Assembly (NCBI GenBank): GCA_001775355.1
Contig: MEWM01000062.1
Span: forward strand, 3,399 to 19,226
Source: a candidate division Zixibacteria bacterium RBG_16_43_9
Lineage (GTDB): Bacteria > Zixibacteria > MSB-5A5 > RBG-16-43-9
DNA length: 15,828 bases
Direction of reading: 5' to 3'
Below are positions 1 to 5,944 of this stretch, one piece after another (the stretch's first letter is position 1; each line of letters opens with the position of its first letter). Below the pieces are notes generated by a model that worked only from the letters and a program-made list of their open reading frames with translations, did no database searches and was not told the origin of the DNA. A program made the translations under genes and the position numbers.

Positions 1-352
1 TCATTTTCAGTTTGGCTGGGAAAAGGTCTTTCTGCCACTCACCGAAAAGAAACTCATCTGCTCCTCTGCCTAACCCCTTTATGACTGTTTTCTTGTCCGG
101 ATGAGGATGGTACAAAACCAGAGGAACTAAGGAAAGGTTGGCATCTTTCTTGAGTTTTTCGACAAGCTGAATCTCTTTGTCAAAATTACCTTTGCCGCAG
201 ATGAACACTAGATCCATTAAATGTCGATCCAGATGTTTGAATAACTCCGAGCCTATATCAAAACCAATCAGTCTCACCTTCTGGGGACGAAAACTCTCCC
301 TTAGAATCTTCTTAATCTTGATTCCCTTTTCGTACACAGCCAGGTTCAGCAT
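1..352 (-). CDS. Receiver-like (pseudo-receiver) protein, N-terminal part
   Basis: The frame is open from an ATG at 352 to the left edge, so about 117 N-terminal residues are seen and the C-terminus is missing. It begins MLNLAVYEKGIKIKKILRE and has the alternating strand/helix pattern of a CheY-like receiver: hydrophobic strands around DLVFIC and SLVPLVLYH, then GRGADEFLFGEW, which resembles the GADDYLTKPF end of receivers. The residue after the DLVFI strand, where the phosphorylated Asp should be, is Cys. The acidic pair near the N-terminus and the conserved Lys also seem absent, so phosphorylation is unlikely. A purine-rich SD (GGAGGG, or the closer GGGAAG) lies in the 18-bp gap after xerD, so the two are probably co-transcribed. 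A GGDEF, HD-GYP or other output domain may follow outside the window; that is inference. The fold call is moderately secure, the function is not known. Confidence 0.6.
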   Translation of the reverse strand, partial: MLNLAVYEKGIKIKKILRESFRPQKVRLIGFDIGSELFKHLDRHLMDLVFICGKGNFDKEIQLVEKLKKDANLSLVPLVLYHPHPDKKTVIKGLGRGADEFLFGEWQKDLFPAKLKM

Positions 353-370
353 TTAACTTCCCACCCTCCT

Positions 371-1282
371 CTATTTGGACGGTTTCTCCCTGGGATGATA
401 GCTCCGGTGTTCCTGCTTCATAAAATCAGTATCCGTATGAGTATAGACCTGTGTACTAGATATATCGGCATGTCCTAACATCTCCTGCACCGCCCTTAAG
501 TCAGCACCTGCATCCAGAAGATGAGTGGCAAACGAGTGTCGGATAGTATGCGGGCTCACTTTCTTTTTAATCCCGGCTTGAAGGATATATCTTTTTATTA
601 TTTTCCAGGCCCCCATCCGGGTTAGCTTCTTCCCCCATCTGTTTAAAAACATTATGTCTTCTGACCGGGGCTTAGCAATATGAGGCCGGGACTTCTTCAA
701 ATACTCCTTTACTGCTTTTTCAGCTTCTTTCCCTATGGGTACCAACCTTTCCTTATCCCCCTTGCCAAGAACTCGCACCCAACCAACCCCTGGCAGAAAA
801 TTCTTTCTGGTGAAATTAATCATCTCAGAGATTCTTACACCGGTAGCATAGAGAAACTCCAGAACAGCCTTATCCCTGATCCCCAGATCATCCCTGGAAT
901 AAGGTTGCTCTAAAATCTTTTCCATTTCCTGAGGAGTCAGAGTAGAAGGCAATCTTCTGCCTAATTTGGGAGAGTCAATCAGTTCCGCTGGGTTGGAATC
1001 GCAGTATTCTTCATTCAGGAGGTACTTATGAAAGGTTCTGATGGCGGAAAGGTTTCTGGCAATGGAGCTGGATTTGAGTTTTCGTTTTTTTTGATAAAGG
1101 CTGTGGATGAATTCCGAGATGTTCTCCGGCTTTACTGTCTTCAGGTCTGTTATCCCCTTTCCTATCAGGAACTGAAAATACTTTTTTAGATCCAGGCGAT
1201 AACTTTCCAAGGTGTTTTGAGACAGCCCTCTTGCCAGACGCAGGTAATGCAGGAAATCATCCAATCTTTTTTCTATTTCCAA
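371..1282 (-). CDS. xerD: Tyrosine recombinase, XerC/XerD family
   Basis: This is a site-specific tyrosine recombinase of the type that resolves chromosome dimers at dif. It has an N-terminal SAM-like core-binding domain (about residues 1-95, with RLARGLSQNTLESYRLDL) and a C-terminal catalytic domain. Counting from the TTG start at 1282, all catalytic residues are present: R150 (ATGVRISE), K174 (GKGDKER), H245 and R248 (HTIRH), H271 (LGHADI) and Y280 (STQVYTH). These numbers nearly match E. coli XerD, and the length of 303 aa fits the family. I chose TTG because AGAGAGGT lies 8 nt upstream of it. The longer frame from ATG 1312 takes its first codons from a palindromic repeat (1304-1324) and has no good ribosome site. 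XerC versus XerD cannot be settled from this sequence alone. The gene lies between the phosphatase and a receiver-like gene, with repeats filling the upstream gap. Confidence 0.93.
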   Translation of the reverse strand: MEIEKRLDDFLHYLRLARGLSQNTLESYRLDLKKYFQFLIGKGITDLKTVKPENISEFIHSLYQKKRKLKSSSIARNLSAIRTFHKYLLNEEYCDSNPAELIDSPKLGRRLPSTLTPQEMEKILEQPYSRDDLGIRDKAVLEFLYATGVRISEMINFTRKNFLPGVGWVRVLGKGDKERLVPIGKEAEKAVKEYLKKSRPHIAKPRSEDIMFLNRWGKKLTRMGAWKIIKRYILQAGIKKKVSPHTIRHSFATHLLDAGADLRAVQEMLGHADISSTQVYTHTDTDFMKQEHRSYHPREKPSK

Positions 1283-1300
1283 ATGTCTGCACCTCTCTGT

Positions 1301-1327
1301 GCGGAGACGCATGCGATGCGTCTCTAC
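1301..1327. repeat. Palindromic repeat GAGACGCAT-GCG-ATGCGTCTC
   Basis: A perfect 9-bp inverted repeat (1304-1312 and 1316-1324) surrounds GCG. It continues into CTAC on the right (GTCTCTAC, 1320-1327); the left end GCG is a poorer match to the expected GTA. It lies just upstream of the likely xerD ribosome-binding site and supplies the extra codons of the longer xerD frame. The GTCTCTAC end recurs at 15773-15780. Confidence 0.8.
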
Positions 1328-1335
1328 GTTTGTAT

Positions 1336-1441
1336 GTAAGGGCGTATTGCTCTTCGACTTTGCTCAGAGCAGTGAGCCGGTGCTTCGACTTAGCTCAGCA
1401 CTGTGAGCTTGTCGAACAGTCGAACTGCAATACGCCCCTAC
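1336..1441. repeat. Inverted-repeat-bounded element with inner TTCGAC/GTCGAA palindromes
   Basis: The ends GTAAGGGCGTATTGC (1336-1350) and GCAATACGCCCCTAC (1427-1441) form a 15-bp inverted repeat with one mismatch. Inside are a truncated palindrome unit (1353-1377, TTCGAC then GCTCA/TGAGC) and a full 33-bp unit (1384-1416) with arms TTCGAC/GTCGAA and AGCTCA/TGAGCT. The right end supplies the TAG stop codon of the phosphatase gene (CTA at 1438-1440). The element therefore occupies almost the whole gap between that gene and xerD. It has no coding capacity and looks like a non-autonomous dispersed repeat. Confidence 0.75.
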
Positions 1442-3210
1442 GCTTCCAGAACTTTTATGATAATCATTGTCAGGTCATCCTCACCAGGTTTATTTCCGGT
1501 GAAGTCTTTCACTTCCTGATAGATCTTATCCTGCAGCTCTTTGGCTTTTAAGCCGGGGTTCTCTGAAAGTATCTTCTCCAGTCTTTTTGTCCCGAACTCC
1601 TCGTCTGATTCGTTTTTGGCTTCGGTTACGCCATCAGTGTAAAATAAAATAACGTCCCCGGGCTTTAGATTCAAAACCCTTTCTTTATACTCTGAATTCT
1701 GAATGACTCCTAAGGCTAACCCCCCCTCGGTTAGATGCCGGATCTTTCCTTCCTTTCTTCTTAAAATCGGGGGGTTATGTCCGGCATTGGAAAAGGTGAA
1801 GACTTTATTTTTGATATCCAGCACTCCGTAAACCGCGGTGACGTAGTTTTCCCGCTCTAAGCTTTCATACAAAAGGTTATTAACCTTGAAACAGATAGTC
1901 CGAATAGCATAATTGTTCCTTATCTCCGCTTTCAAACTCGCCCTGAAAGATGCCATGATCAAAGCCGCAGGTATCCCCTTGCCAGCCACGTCTCCGATAG
2001 CTATTCCGATCTGGTTTTCGACGATGGGGATAAAATCGTAATAATCGCCTCCCACCTGCTCAGAGGGGATATTTATGCCGGAGATATCAAAACCGGGTAA
2101 ATTCGGATCTTCTGCCGGAAGAAAGCTCTGCTGAATGTTGCGAGCGATTAAAAGCTCTTCTTCCAGTTTCTTCTTTACGATAATCTCTTTATGCAGCCTG
2201 GTCCTCTCAATTGCCACTGCACAATGGCTGGCAAAAGCAGTTAAAAGGTTAAGGTCGTCCAAATCATAAGCATTCACCTGATTGCTTTCTAAATTAAAAA
2301 CCCCGATTATCCGCCTATCGGTCATAATCGGCGCCAGTACCTCAGATTTTGTCTCGTGCCGTGCCTCGATATACCTTGGGTCTTTTTCCACATCCGGAAC
2401 AATAACTGTCTCTTTATTCTGAGCTACCCATCCCACCAGACCTTGACCTAACTTTAACCTTAAATCCGGCTCAATCGCGGGGTCAAATCCCCTGGTCTTG
2501 ATCTCACCTACTTCCTGTTTTTTTCTGTCTATTAAGAATATGGCCGCCGCATCATATCTGACCAGCCTTTTTAAGGAATCCAGGATCAGTCCCAAAACCT
2601 CATCCAGGTCCAGGGAAGAGGAGATCAGTCTATCCATATCTAAGAGAATCTCTTTTTCCAGGCTTTCCTTTCTGGCTTTCCGGTAAAGGTAAGAATTATC
2701 TAAAGCGATTGCTACCTGATCTGCTAAAGAGGAGAAAATCTTCAAATCCTCCTCAGTAAACTCCTTGCCATCAAGCTTGTTCATCGCCACCATCACGCCC
2801 AAAAGGCTTCCTCTTCGCAAAACCGGAACGCAGATGATAGAATCTATCCTGAACCCTATTCTTTCCTCTAACTCCGGTGAAAAACGAGGGTCATTCCTTG
2901 CTTGGTTGGTAATTACCGGCTCTTGATTCTGCGCCACCCAGCCCGCAATCCCTTGACCTAACTTCAATCGCAGTTCTTTTTTCTCCTCTTTTTTCTCGCC
3001 CGAATAAAGGTAAAGGTTAAGCTCCTGAGCTTTTCTGTCAAAGAGGGAGATAGAGCTGAATGAGGCTTCCATAGCTTTGGTGATCGACTTCAAGATTAAA
3101 TCCAGAAGTTCCTTCAAATCCAGAGTCGAGTTCAGAAGCTTGGAAGTCTCCATGAAAACGCATCTTTCCGGATGGTAGATTATTTTTTCTTCAATTTTTT
3201 CTTTTTCCAT
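1438..3210 (-). CDS. GAF-GAF-PP2C (RsbU/SpoIIE-type) serine phosphatase
   Basis: A 590-aa soluble protein with two tandem GAF sensor domains (about residues 25-175 and 190-340), a short coiled-coil linker (340-360, ending in the ARNIQQSFLP motif typical of RsbU-like linkers) and a C-terminal PP2C/SpoIIE phosphatase domain (365-590). The metal-binding acidic residues are present: D389 in GGDYYD, D407 in GDVAGKG, D526 in YTDGVTEA and D578/D579 in GEDDLT. The GAF domains are clearly duplicated, as LRLKLGQG and GWVAQN occur in each. The family dephosphorylates anti-sigma antagonists (RsbV-like) in partner-switching systems; the ligand and target are unknown here, and no RsbV/RsbW gene is in view. 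AAGGA precedes the ATG by about 5 nt. The stop codon lies in the end of a palindromic repeat. No membrane segment is seen. Confidence 0.92.
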   Translation of the reverse strand: MEKEKIEEKIIYHPERCVFMETSKLLNSTLDLKELLDLILKSITKAMEASFSSISLFDRKAQELNLYLYSGEKKEEKKELRLKLGQGIAGWVAQNQEPVITNQARNDPRFSPELEERIGFRIDSIICVPVLRRGSLLGVMVAMNKLDGKEFTEEDLKIFSSLADQVAIALDNSYLYRKARKESLEKEILLDMDRLISSSLDLDEVLGLILDSLKRLVRYDAAAIFLIDRKKQEVGEIKTRGFDPAIEPDLRLKLGQGLVGWVAQNKETVIVPDVEKDPRYIEARHETKSEVLAPIMTDRRIIGVFNLESNQVNAYDLDDLNLLTAFASHCAVAIERTRLHKEIIVKKKLEEELLIARNIQQSFLPAEDPNLPGFDISGINIPSEQVGGDYYDFIPIVENQIGIAIGDVAGKGIPAALIMASFRASLKAEIRNNYAIRTICFKVNNLLYESLERENYVTAVYGVLDIKNKVFTFSNAGHNPPILRRKEGKIRHLTEGGLALGVIQNSEYKERVLNLKPGDVILFYTDGVTEAKNESDEEFGTKRLEKILSENPGLKAKELQDKIYQEVKDFTGNKPGEDDLTMIIIKVLEA

Positions 3211-3219
3211 ATTTTTCCT

Positions 3220-3238
3220 TTTTAGAACCCTTCTAAAA
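3220..3238. promoter_or_regulatory. Perfect palindrome in phosphatase leader (operator-like)
   Basis: TTTTAGAA-CCC-TTCTAAAA is an 8-bp perfect inverted repeat with a 3-bp centre, just upstream of the ribosome site of the phosphatase gene. It lies between the candidate promoter and the SD, so it could be an operator or an mRNA hairpin. The stem is AT-rich and may also be chance. Confidence 0.35.
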
Positions 3239-3257
3239 TGAATCGGAAATTCAAGGT

Positions 3258-3286
3258 AACTTATTTAATACGATTTTATCTGTCAA
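3258..3286 (-). promoter_or_regulatory. Candidate sigma70-type promoter for the phosphatase gene
   Basis: On the minus strand a perfect TTGACA (3281-3286) is followed after 17 nt by TAAGTT (3258-3263), a poor -10 with 3 of 6 matches. The predicted start would give a leader of about 40 nt containing the 3220-3238 palindrome and the AAGGA ribosome site. The perfect -35 and correct spacing are in favour, the weak -10 against. Confidence 0.35.
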
Positions 3287-3315
3287 TCTATTTTTTGGGG
3301 AATCGAGTTATAATA

Positions 3316-3345
3316 GTCATTCTGAGCCCGAGGGGCGAAGAATCT
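3316..3345. repeat. Short palindromic repeat ATTCT...AGAAT
   Basis: The segment has arms ATTCT (3319-3323) and AGAAT (3339-3343) around a GC-rich centre, GAGCCCGAGGGGCGA. It resembles short dispersed repeats common in genomes of uncultivated bacteria; that resemblance is from memory and not checked. Confidence 0.45.
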
Positions 3346-3368
3346 GTTAAATTTGAACTCTTTGTAGA

Positions 3369-3392
3369 CTGTCAGGCTTGAGAACCTGGCAG
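3369..3392. repeat. Inverted repeat CTGTCAGG/CCTGGCAG
   Basis: An 8-bp inverted repeat with one mismatch (3369-3376 and 3385-3392) and an 8-nt loop. It is part of the repeat-filled gap 3211-3966. It is not followed by a T-run on the minus strand, so it is not a convincing terminator for the genes upstream. Confidence 0.45.
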
Positions 3393-3515
3393 GACAAAAA
3401 AATCGTACTCCCATTAACTTCTTGATTGACAACTAAGCAATTTCTCAATTTATTAAAGGAGGTGACCAATACACTCTAAAAAAGGGTTATGCTGGGTAAA
3501 ATAATTTCATAGTGC

Positions 3516-3662
3516 GAACTCACCCCAAATCCCTTTCTTGGAAGAAAGGGACTTATACTCCCCTTCTCTTAGTAAGTCGAAGATCCCGCCCTTCGACAGG
3601 CTCAGGGCGGTGAGCGAAGTCGAACCGCCAAAGGCGGGGAGAAGGGGTCAGGGGATGAGTTC
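3516..3662. repeat. 147-bp nested imperfect palindrome
   Basis: Arms pair from the outside inward: GAACTCACCCC (3516-3526) with GGGGATGAGTTC (3651-3662), CCCCTTCTC (3560-3568) with GAGAAGGGG (3639-3647), CCCGCC (3585-3590) with GGCGGG (3633-3638), TTCGAC (3592-3597) with GTCGAA (3619-3624), and GCTCA (3600-3604) with TGAGC (3611-3615). A separate perfect hairpin, TCCCTTTCTT-GG-AAGAAAGGGA (3530-3551), sits on the left arm. The core 33 bp (3592-3624) belongs to the same family as 1384-1416. Confidence 0.75.
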
Positions 3663-3701
3663 AGAAGCACCCGTAGGGCGGCGCGGCCCACCAAATTAAT
3701 T

Positions 3702-3772
3702 CCCTCTCCCCTCTACGAGGAGCGAAGCCCGGCGTAGCCGCCGTAAGGCTTTTAACGGCTTGTGGGAGAGGG
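3702..3772. repeat. Inverted repeat CCCTCTCCC...GGGAGAGGG
   Basis: Nine-bp perfect arms at 3702-3710 and 3764-3772 enclose a GC-rich centre that itself contains AGCCG/CGGCT pairing. ATGAGTTCA follows at 3785-3793 and also ends the preceding element (3655-3663), which suggests repeats joined end to end. Confidence 0.65.
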
Positions 3773-3806
3773 TATAGAGAAGTAATGAGTTCACCTTCCT
3801 CTTATT

Positions 3807-3827
3807 CCCCTCCCGTCGAGGGAGGGG
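3807..3827. repeat. Perfect hairpin CCCCTCCC-GTCGA-GGGAGGGG
   Basis: Eight-bp perfect GC-rich arms with a 5-nt loop. The left arm plus the next G (CCCCTCCCG, 3807-3815) could instead pair with CGGGAGGGG at 3896-3904, enclosing the three-way element at 3832-3887, so two structures compete. Confidence 0.75.
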
Positions 3828-3831
3828 CGGA

Positions 3832-3887
3832 TTGTAGTTGCCCAATTCATTGGGCTTTTTTTAGCTCGATAAATCGAGCAACTACAA
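3832..3887. repeat. Three-way-junction repeat element (TTCA/TAAA hairpins)
   Basis: An outer stem TTGTAGTT/AACTACAA (3832-3839 and 3880-3887) encloses two perfect hairpins that abut it: GCCCAA-TTCA-TTGGGC (3840-3855) and GCTCGA-TAAA-TCGAGC (3864-3879), separated by TTTTTTTA. Every base except the spacer and loop centres pairs. The first hairpin plus T7 looks like a terminator on the plus strand, but there is no plus-strand gene. The hairpin order and loop centres match the element at 11465-11583. Confidence 0.8.
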
Positions 3888-3895
3888 AAAAATAC

Positions 3896-3948
3896 CGGGA
3901 GGGGGACCCCGCAGAGCGGGATTTCGCAATGCTCAACAAGCCCCTCCC
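3896..3948. repeat. Hairpin GGGAGGGG...CCCCTCCC with inner hairpin
   Basis: GGGAGGGG (3897-3904) can pair with CCCCTCCC (3941-3948), and between them lies a small perfect hairpin CCCGC-AGA-GCGGG (3908-3920). It mirrors the hairpin at 3807-3827 on the other side of the three-way element. It ends about 18 bp before the stop codon of the permease gene. Confidence 0.6.
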
Positions 3949-3966
3949 CTACAGCCCTGTTAAAAC

Positions 3967-5160
3967 TTATGTTCTGAAAAGGACCTGCTCTCTTTCAAAA
4001 AGTCGGCGGGTTATAAAAATCGCTATCGAGGCGTAAATGGTGGTGCTCAGGAAGATCAGCCCGATAAACCCCCAGTGATAAGTTCCCAGAAGAACCTCTT
4101 TTAAAACCAGGCTCGTATTTATCACCGGAATAAAAGCCAGCCTGGCTGATAACTCAAATCCGGGTAAAAAAGAGACCATAGCCGGCAGGATAATGACGAT
4201 AAGCAGAGGCGAAAGATAACTCTGAGCCTCTTTGTAAGACTTGGCAAAAAGCGAAAGGGAAAGCAGAATCGAGCTTGCCAGACAGCAATAGGGAATCATA
4301 AGTAAAATCAGGATTAAAATGGAAAGGGGATTGACTGAGAAAACCGCACCCTTACCCATCTCCTCGAACCGGGTAAAACTGCTTCCCGCGGTGATGACCA
4401 TGCTGCCAGTAGATACGATGGAGGTGATCAAGGAGGCGGTGAATACTGCTAAGAACTTACCTGAGGTAATCTCCCCTCGAGAAGCAGGTGAAACCAGAAG
4501 AGTTTCCATTGTGCCTCTTTCCTTTTCACCCGCAGTTAAATCGATTGCCGGATACATCGCACCGGTAAGAGCCATTATCATTATCATATAAGGCAAAAAC
4601 ATTGCCAGGAAGAATCCTCCCATCTTCTCCTTAGGAGCCAGGTTTTCCTTCTGAACCTTCACCGGATGAAGCAAGGACCTATCTACCTTTTTGACTTTCA
4701 ACCTTTCTGTGACCACGCTGTCCTGAAAAGCTTTGAAAAGATTATCCAGCTTGCCTGAAGCCATTTCAGAGCGGATCTCCGCCGCATCATAGTAGATTTT
4801 AATCTGAGCCGAGTTTCCTGCATCGATCTTTTTCTCGAAATCTGTGGAGAACTCCAATGCGGCTGTGATCTTTTTGTCTTTTAGCGCTGCTTGGTAATCA
4901 CTCTCCGGAACAATTTCAAAGGATTTGTCCATCTTCAACTGGGAGAATAAAGCTGGAGCATTATCTCCGCCAATAACCACAATCGGGTTTACCCTTTTAG
5001 CCGCTTGTTTAGTCATCTTTATCATCAGAGAGCTCATGCCGAACATCAGAATCGGAAAAAGGAGGATAGGAACCAAAATCATAGAGATGAGGGTCCTTCT
5101 GTCCCTCAGCATATCTTTTACTTCTTTGAAATAAATGATTTTTACCTTTTTAGAATTCAT
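3967..5160 (-). CDS. ABC-2 type permease, NatB-like
   Basis: A 397-aa inner-membrane permease with the ABC-2 layout: a cytoplasmic N-terminus (KEVKDMLRDRRTL), one membrane segment (about 24-46), a large extracytoplasmic domain (about 47-180), then five or so membrane segments (about 182-207, 232-257, 277-305, 316-333 and 366-385). The loop GEKERGTMETLLVSP (211-225) after the second segment is the conserved signature of NatB and related permeases. The start overlaps the end of the ATPase gene by 11 bp, which implies translational coupling and one complex. NatB of Bacillus acts in Na+ export, but many homologues have unknown cargo, so the substrate here is open. It is the last gene of the long minus-strand run. 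Confidence 0.88.
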   Translation of the reverse strand: MNSKKVKIIYFKEVKDMLRDRRTLISMILVPILLFPILMFGMSSLMIKMTKQAAKRVNPIVVIGGDNAPALFSQLKMDKSFEIVPESDYQAALKDKKITAALEFSTDFEKKIDAGNSAQIKIYYDAAEIRSEMASGKLDNLFKAFQDSVVTERLKVKKVDRSLLHPVKVQKENLAPKEKMGGFFLAMFLPYMIMIMALTGAMYPAIDLTAGEKERGTMETLLVSPASRGEITSGKFLAVFTASLITSIVSTGSMVITAGSSFTRFEEMGKGAVFSVNPLSILILILLMIPYCCLASSILLSLSLFAKSYKEAQSYLSPLLIVIILPAMVSFLPGFELSARLAFIPVINTSLVLKEVLLGTYHWGFIGLIFLSTTIYASIAIFITRRLFEREQVLFRT

Positions 5161-5893
5161 GCTCTTCCCCTACTAATTTGACGAAGATCTCATCTAAGTT
5201 TTTCAGTCCAATTGTATCCCGGAGTTTTTCCAAGGTGCCCACTGCTAAGATTTTCCCTTGGTGAATGACCGCGATCTCATCGCAGAGCTTCTCTGCCTCA
5301 TACATTATGTGAGTGGAGAAAAGAACGCATTTATCCTCTTCTTTTGCCTTCCGGATGAATTGGATGATGTTTCTGGAGGTGATCACATCCAGTCCTAAGG
5401 TAGGCTCATCCAGGATCAATATCTTCGGATTATGGATGATGGTTCGGGCTAAGGATACCTTTTGCTTCATACCGGAGGAGAGTTTATCCACCCTCCGGTC
5501 TCTGAAGCTTTCCATATCGAAAACTTTGAAAAGCTCATCTGTCCTTTTCCGGATCAAGTCTTCATCTAAACCGTTTAATCTGGCAAAATAGGCAACTGTT
5601 TCCTGGGCGGTCAGCCGGGGATAAAGAGCAGTATCTGAAGAAAGAAAACCGATATTTGCCCTCACCTTCTGAGGCTCTGAGAGGATATCGAAACCATTGA
5701 TTTTGGCGGTACCCGAAGTAGGCTTCAAAACTGTGGAAAGGAGCCGCATCAGTGTGGTTTTGCCTGCTCCGTTCAGTCCCAAAAACCCAAAGATTTTCCC
5801 GGGCTGGCATTCGAGATTAGCCTTATCCACCGCCCTGATCTCTCCCCTTTTTTTATCCTGAAATGTCTTGGAAAGGTTGAAGGTTTTTATCAT
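5150..5893 (-). CDS. ABC transporter ATP-binding protein, NatA-like
   Basis: A 247-aa nucleotide-binding subunit. Walker A is GLNGAGKTT (39-47), the signature is LSSGMKQK (138-145), Walker B is ILILDEP (158-164, D162/E163), followed by TLGLD and the switch histidine H195 (STHIM). The position of the Q-loop glutamine reads GFLSSD, so Gln is replaced by Ser; the sequence IGFLSSDTALYPRLT resembles NatA-type proteins. It pairs with the overlapping permease gene. The ATG at 5893 has GGAG only about one base upstream, which is unusually close, so initiation may depend on the upstream gene, whose stop is 37 bp away. The substrate cannot be read from the sequence. Confidence 0.9.
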   Translation of the reverse strand: MIKTFNLSKTFQDKKRGEIRAVDKANLECQPGKIFGFLGLNGAGKTTLMRLLSTVLKPTSGTAKINGFDILSEPQKVRANIGFLSSDTALYPRLTAQETVAYFARLNGLDEDLIRKRTDELFKVFDMESFRDRRVDKLSSGMKQKVSLARTIIHNPKILILDEPTLGLDVITSRNIIQFIRKAKEEDKCVLFSTHIMYEAEKLCDEIAVIHQGKILAVGTLEKLRDTIGLKNLDEIFVKLVGEEHEF

Positions 5894-5926
5894 TCTCCGT
5901 ATTTAGTTTCGCCAACAGCAGGTTCA

Positions 5927-5944
5927 CGTCTCAGTATTGAGACG
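5927..5944. repeat. Hairpin across the stop codon of the second GWxTD gene
   Basis: CGTCTCA-GTAT-TGAGACG is a perfect 7-bp stem with a 4-nt loop, spanning the last codons and the TGA stop (5931-5933). It is not followed by a T-run on the minus strand, so a terminator is doubtful. It may slow ribosomes or protect the mRNA end before natA-like translation. Confidence 0.45.

Larger units (their letters stand above)
3211..3966. other. 756-bp repeat-rich intergenic region
   Basis: No plausible protein gene is present on either strand; the longest open frame (plus strand from 3785) runs through palindromes and into the permease gene in antisense. The right third to half of the gap is almost continuous inverted repeats (3516-3662, 3702-3772, 3807-3948). 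The left part carries the phosphatase leader and two small palindromes. Transcription from the ABC operon enters from the right, and the structured region may act as a transcript end or stability element, though no classic U-tract terminator is seen in that direction. Confidence 0.7.

Noticed and set aside
1301..1441. A dif site next to xerD
   Set aside because: A dif site is a 28-bp pair of 11-bp Xer-binding arms around a 6-bp centre. The palindromes here have other sizes and GC-rich arms, and the same family occurs elsewhere in the window.
3426..3463. Plus-strand TTGACA-N17-TTTATT followed by a perfect AAAGGAGGTGA ribosome site
   Set aside because: No start codon lies at a usable distance and the frames close at once (CTC TAA). 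The SD is also too close to the -10. On the minus strand it resembles the 3' end of 16S rRNA (TCACCTCCTTT), but flanking sequence does not match rRNA.
3840..3862. Rho-independent terminator (hairpin plus T7) on the plus strand
   Set aside because: The shape is right but no plus-strand gene precedes it, and in the direction of the real genes the hairpin is not followed by a U-tract. It is better explained as part of the three-way repeat element.
3785..4036. Plus-strand open frame of 83 codons
   Set aside because: It runs through palindromic repeats and then antisense to the NatB-like permease; the translation shows no family features.
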